23,384 nucleotides of DNA. Source: an uncultured Campylobacter sp. (lineage in GTDB: Bacteria; Campylobacterota; Campylobacteria; Campylobacterales; Campylobacteraceae). The DNA lies in contig NZ_CALIMY010000085.1 in the NCBI RefSeq assembly GCF_938045205.1, positions 1-23,384 of the forward strand. The letters are read 5' to 3'. Shown here piece by piece: positions 21,324 to 23,384 of the stretch; position 1 is the first letter of the stretch; each line of letters begins with the position of its first letter. The notes beneath the pieces are model-generated. The model did no database searches and was not told the DNA's origin. It saw only the letters and a program-made list of their open reading frames with translations. Position numbers and translations under genes: made by a program.

Positions 21324-22248
21324 AAATTTAGAAAAATTTTTCTCAAAAATCGACGCGACGGAGTTTGGAATTTCGGCGGGCTCAAAGTTCGCTTCAAAAA
21401 ATCATAAACTTACAGGAAGCGCTAGAGATGGGAGCGGCGACAAGTCCTTAAAATCACAAGGCGGCGCGGAATTTTGCGGCGAACAGCCATATTTTAGCGG
21501 CGCGCAGCAAACTGAAATTTTAAAATTTAATGCCAAGCCGTCGCAGGCGCAGTTTGATGGCGAGCGAGCGCAGGCAAAGATCGAAAATTTCATGCGCGAT
21601 CTGCTGCAAAACCACGTGCTTTGCGTAAGTGGCGCGGAATTCGCCTTCGCGGAGATCGAGGCGTATTTCACGGGCGCGGATCGTAACACCTACAAGCGCA
21701 CGTCGCGGGCGGGCGAGATATTTTTTCACAATTTCGGCTTTGACATTTCGTTTCGCAGCGTCCCGCAAAGCGGCGGCGGGATTTTGGTGCGAAGCCTGCG
21801 CGTTCTAAGCGGTGCAGAGCTTTTGGCGGGAGGCTTACCGGATTCAACGGGCTGCTTACCCGGCTCGGCAGGCGGCTTGCACGGCTTGGCGGAGAGCGGT
21901 TCGTTTGGCCCCGCCGCCCCGCTCATACAAAACGGCGATTTTATCGCGGGTCCGCGCAAATGCATGGGTAAAATTTTAAATCTGCAAACGCGAAATTTAA
22001 AATTTTCTTTAAAGTATGCGCCGAAAATAGCGCGTGCAGCGGGCTTTAGCAACCGAATCCGACGAGGCGAGATCGTAAATGAAGCGAATTTCGGTACAAG
22101 CGCTAGCTGTGCGACGGGTACAGCGGCTGCAGCAAGGCTTGCAAACGAGCCGCGCAGGCTTACCAGCGAGGAGTTTGAAGCGTATCTGAGCGCGGGCTAC
22201 ACTGCCGCGAAAACATATAAAAAATCGCTGCAAAGATACGAGAGCTAA
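21310..22248 (+). CDS. divergent AAG/MPG (3-methyladenine glycosylase-fold)-like protein
   Basis: A 312-aa protein. The N-terminal 85 residues are low-complexity. A core starts near 90: ENFMRDLLQNHVLCVSG, then FAEIEAYFTGADRNTY (115-128), a FFHNFGFDISF strand, GGILVRSLRVLSG (156-168) and AGPRKCMGKILNL (213-225). This order matches AAG/MPG glycosylases, where EAY carries the catalytic Glu and a GPxK motif follows the VLIRA strand. Here E117 fits the catalytic Glu; the histidine nine residues after the EAY tyrosine is Tyr128. A Gly/Leu-rich insert (about 171-205) sits between the VRSL and GPRK motifs, and the tail is Ala-rich. Assignment by motif only; activity unproven. Starts inside the preceding gene. 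Confidence 0.5.
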   Translation: MLGDENLEKFFSKIDATEFGISAGSKFASKNHKLTGSARDGSGDKSLKSQGGAEFCGEQPYFSGAQQTEILKFNAKPSQAQFDGERAQAKIENFMRDLLQNHVLCVSGAEFAFAEIEAYFTGADRNTYKRTSRAGEIFFHNFGFDISFRSVPQSGGGILVRSLRVLSGAELLAGGLPDSTGCLPGSAGGLHGLAESGSFGPAAPLIQNGDFIAGPRKCMGKILNLQTRNLKFSLKYAPKIARAAGFSNRIRRGEIVNEANFGTSASCATGTAAAARLANEPRRLTSEEFEAYLSAGYTAAKTYKKSLQRYES

Positions 22249-22348
22249 ATTTTGATCAAACGGCGCGCAGCGGACGTGCGGTAAAATTTACTGAGCTTTA
22301 AGCGGCGGCGCTATAAAATGGCGCGTCCATCAAATTTAAAGGCGGCAA

Positions 22349-23384
22349 ATGGATCAAAGCAGGCTAGATGAATTAAAAAAGCCACTACAAAAGCGACATC
22401 AAGAGCCGAAGCGAGGTTTGGAACAAAATTCTAACGGCGAAAATTTTAAAGTCCCGAATTCTGAAATCCAGAATTCCGAAGCCTCTAATTTTGAAGTTTC
22501 AAATTTCGAAGCTTCAAATTCTGAATCCCTGAATTCTAGAGCTACAAATTCTGAAGCTTTAAATTCTGAAACCCTAAATTCCGATCCTGACGCTTTAAAT
22601 TTAGAAAGCGAAGCGGCTCTAAATTCTGTCTGTGAAAACAACGCAGAGTCACAAAATTTTATCTCGAATGACGGCGGCGCCTTGCGGGAAAATTACAAAA
22701 CTAGAGATTACGATAAAGAGCCGATAATCATCAAAGACCATACTTATTACGAATTTATGATTTATCAATTTCCGGCGCTACTGGTAGGTTTTATTATATT
22801 TTTGACTTTTGCCACCATAGTAAATCCAGTTAGTCTTAAGACTTTTCGAATGCTTCCGTCTATATTGGTTTCATTGTTGACCGTAATTAGGGATAAAGAC
22901 GGCATGTATTTTGAGTTTAAAAACGATAAAATTCTGTATTATTACAAAAACAAGATCCATAAAATTTTCGAATTAAATAGTATAGGTGCGATGATAATTA
23001 GCTTTGATTGCAGACACAGTATGCGGCAAAGGATAAATTGGTTTATAAAAATAGCACTACTTCTTTGGATTTTATTAATTTTTGCCGCCGATACATACGA
23101 TATGACAATCGGTGAAAGCATAACTGATATATTGTGTATTTTTGTTTTAGCCGCATCAGGAATTTTCGGAGCAAAGGCTATTATGCACCTACGCAACGGC
23201 AGCCTTAGTTTTTTCGGTCTTCACGATCAGCTTGTGCTTTATAAAGAAAACGCTGAGGTCGAGATACTAAATATCTTGATGGCAAATAAAGAGGAGTATC
23301 TGCAGCTGAGAGATTATTTTATGCAGACGATGCAAAAAGATATAAGCAATCTTCAGCGCACGATGTCGATTTTTAACGAAAAGA
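22349..23384 (+). CDS. four-helix membrane protein with pentapeptide repeats (copy 2, 3' end beyond window)
   Basis: Open from ATG 22349 to the window end without a stop, so 345 codons are visible and probably only some seven residues are missing. It is clearly the paralogue of the gene at 12752-13789: the first 31 residues are nearly the same, the ten pentapeptide units follow, and the C-terminal part (LHDQLVLYKENAEVEILNI) is nearly identical. The membrane part has diverged more. AAAGGCGG precedes ATG and a TATAAA at 22312-22317 may be its -10 box. It lies in the opposite orientation to copy 1. Unknown function. Confidence 0.75.
   Translation, partial: MDQSRLDELKKPLQKRHQEPKRGLEQNSNGENFKVPNSEIQNSEASNFEVSNFEASNSESLNSRATNSEALNSETLNSDPDALNLESEAALNSVCENNAESQNFISNDGGALRENYKTRDYDKEPIIIKDHTYYEFMIYQFPALLVGFIIFLTFATIVNPVSLKTFRMLPSILVSLLTVIRDKDGMYFEFKNDKILYYYKNKIHKIFELNSIGAMIISFDCRHSMRQRINWFIKIALLLWILLIFAADTYDMTIGESITDILCIFVLAASGIFGAKAIMHLRNGSLSFFGLHDQLVLYKENAEVEILNILMANKEEYLQLRDYFMQTMQKDISNLQRTMSIFNEK
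22442..22591 (+). repeat. coding 15-bp minisatellite, 10 units
   Basis: Ten in-frame 15-bp units encode N-[S/F]-[E/K/R/D]-x-x; copy 1 has nine. The order of unit types (NSRA, NSEA, NSETL) is kept between the copies, so the difference arose inside the array. Confidence 0.8.

Overview
The window looks like chromosomal DNA of a Campylobacter-group epsilonproteobacterium. GC is high for the genus (by eye about mid to high 40s percent in coding regions). The gene sets nusA / HP0268-like / miaB / DUF374 acyltransferase and rimO / tilS near prfB match neighbourhoods I recall from Campylobacter jejuni. The very frequent word AAATTT/AAAATTTT, in intergenic DNA and inside genes, suggests an oral high-GC species such as C. 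gracilis; the species is a guess. I see no rRNA, tRNA, transposase, phage or CRISPR.

Layout. 1-810 (+): the end of a DUF4878-like gene overlapping a YiiX-type cysteine hydrolase. 811-1204: AAATTT-rich DNA without a convincing gene. 1205-2332 (-): nusA. 2490-5460 (+): HP0268-type small nuclease, miaB, DUF374 acyltransferase and a conserved hypothetical with its own promoter. 5689-9655 (-): a tight operon panC > rimO > tilS > metallophosphoesterase with 1-nt gaps or 4-nt overlaps. 9821-10616 (+): three coupled small genes resembling a YqjD/YqjE/YqjK membrane cassette. 10675-12576 (+): prfB (no programmed frameshift), a small hypothetical and a Sel1-like lipoprotein, ending at a strong hairpin. 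12690-16657 (-): uvrA, then a four-helix membrane protein with a coding minisatellite, then a possible 16-codon ORF. 16732-18448 (+): a nucleoside-phosphorylase-fold protein with large inserts, a 33-aa coupled ORF, and a membrane protein gene whose 3' end is split by a 32-bp direct repeat. 18522-22248 (+): a spore-photoproduct-lyase-like radical SAM protein, then an SDR oxidoreductase, a membrane-anchored protein with three bacterial N-glycosylation sequons, and a divergent AAG/MPG-like protein. 22349 to the end (+): a second copy of the minisatellite membrane protein, inverted relative to the first.

Most interesting points. (1) Two inverted, closely related copies of the minisatellite membrane gene bracket about 8.6 kb holding uvrA, an SPL-like enzyme and an AAG-fold protein, a possible damage-response island and an inversion-prone segment. 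(2) A 65-bp direct-repeat unit shifts the frame of a membrane protein; losing it would restore a longer protein. (3) A short repeat-built tail carries three perfect D/E-X-N-X-S/T sequons. (4) RimO, the nucleosidase-like protein and the AAG-like protein carry low-complexity, in-frame insertions, suggesting a genome-wide process that loads AAATTT-containing DNA into genes.
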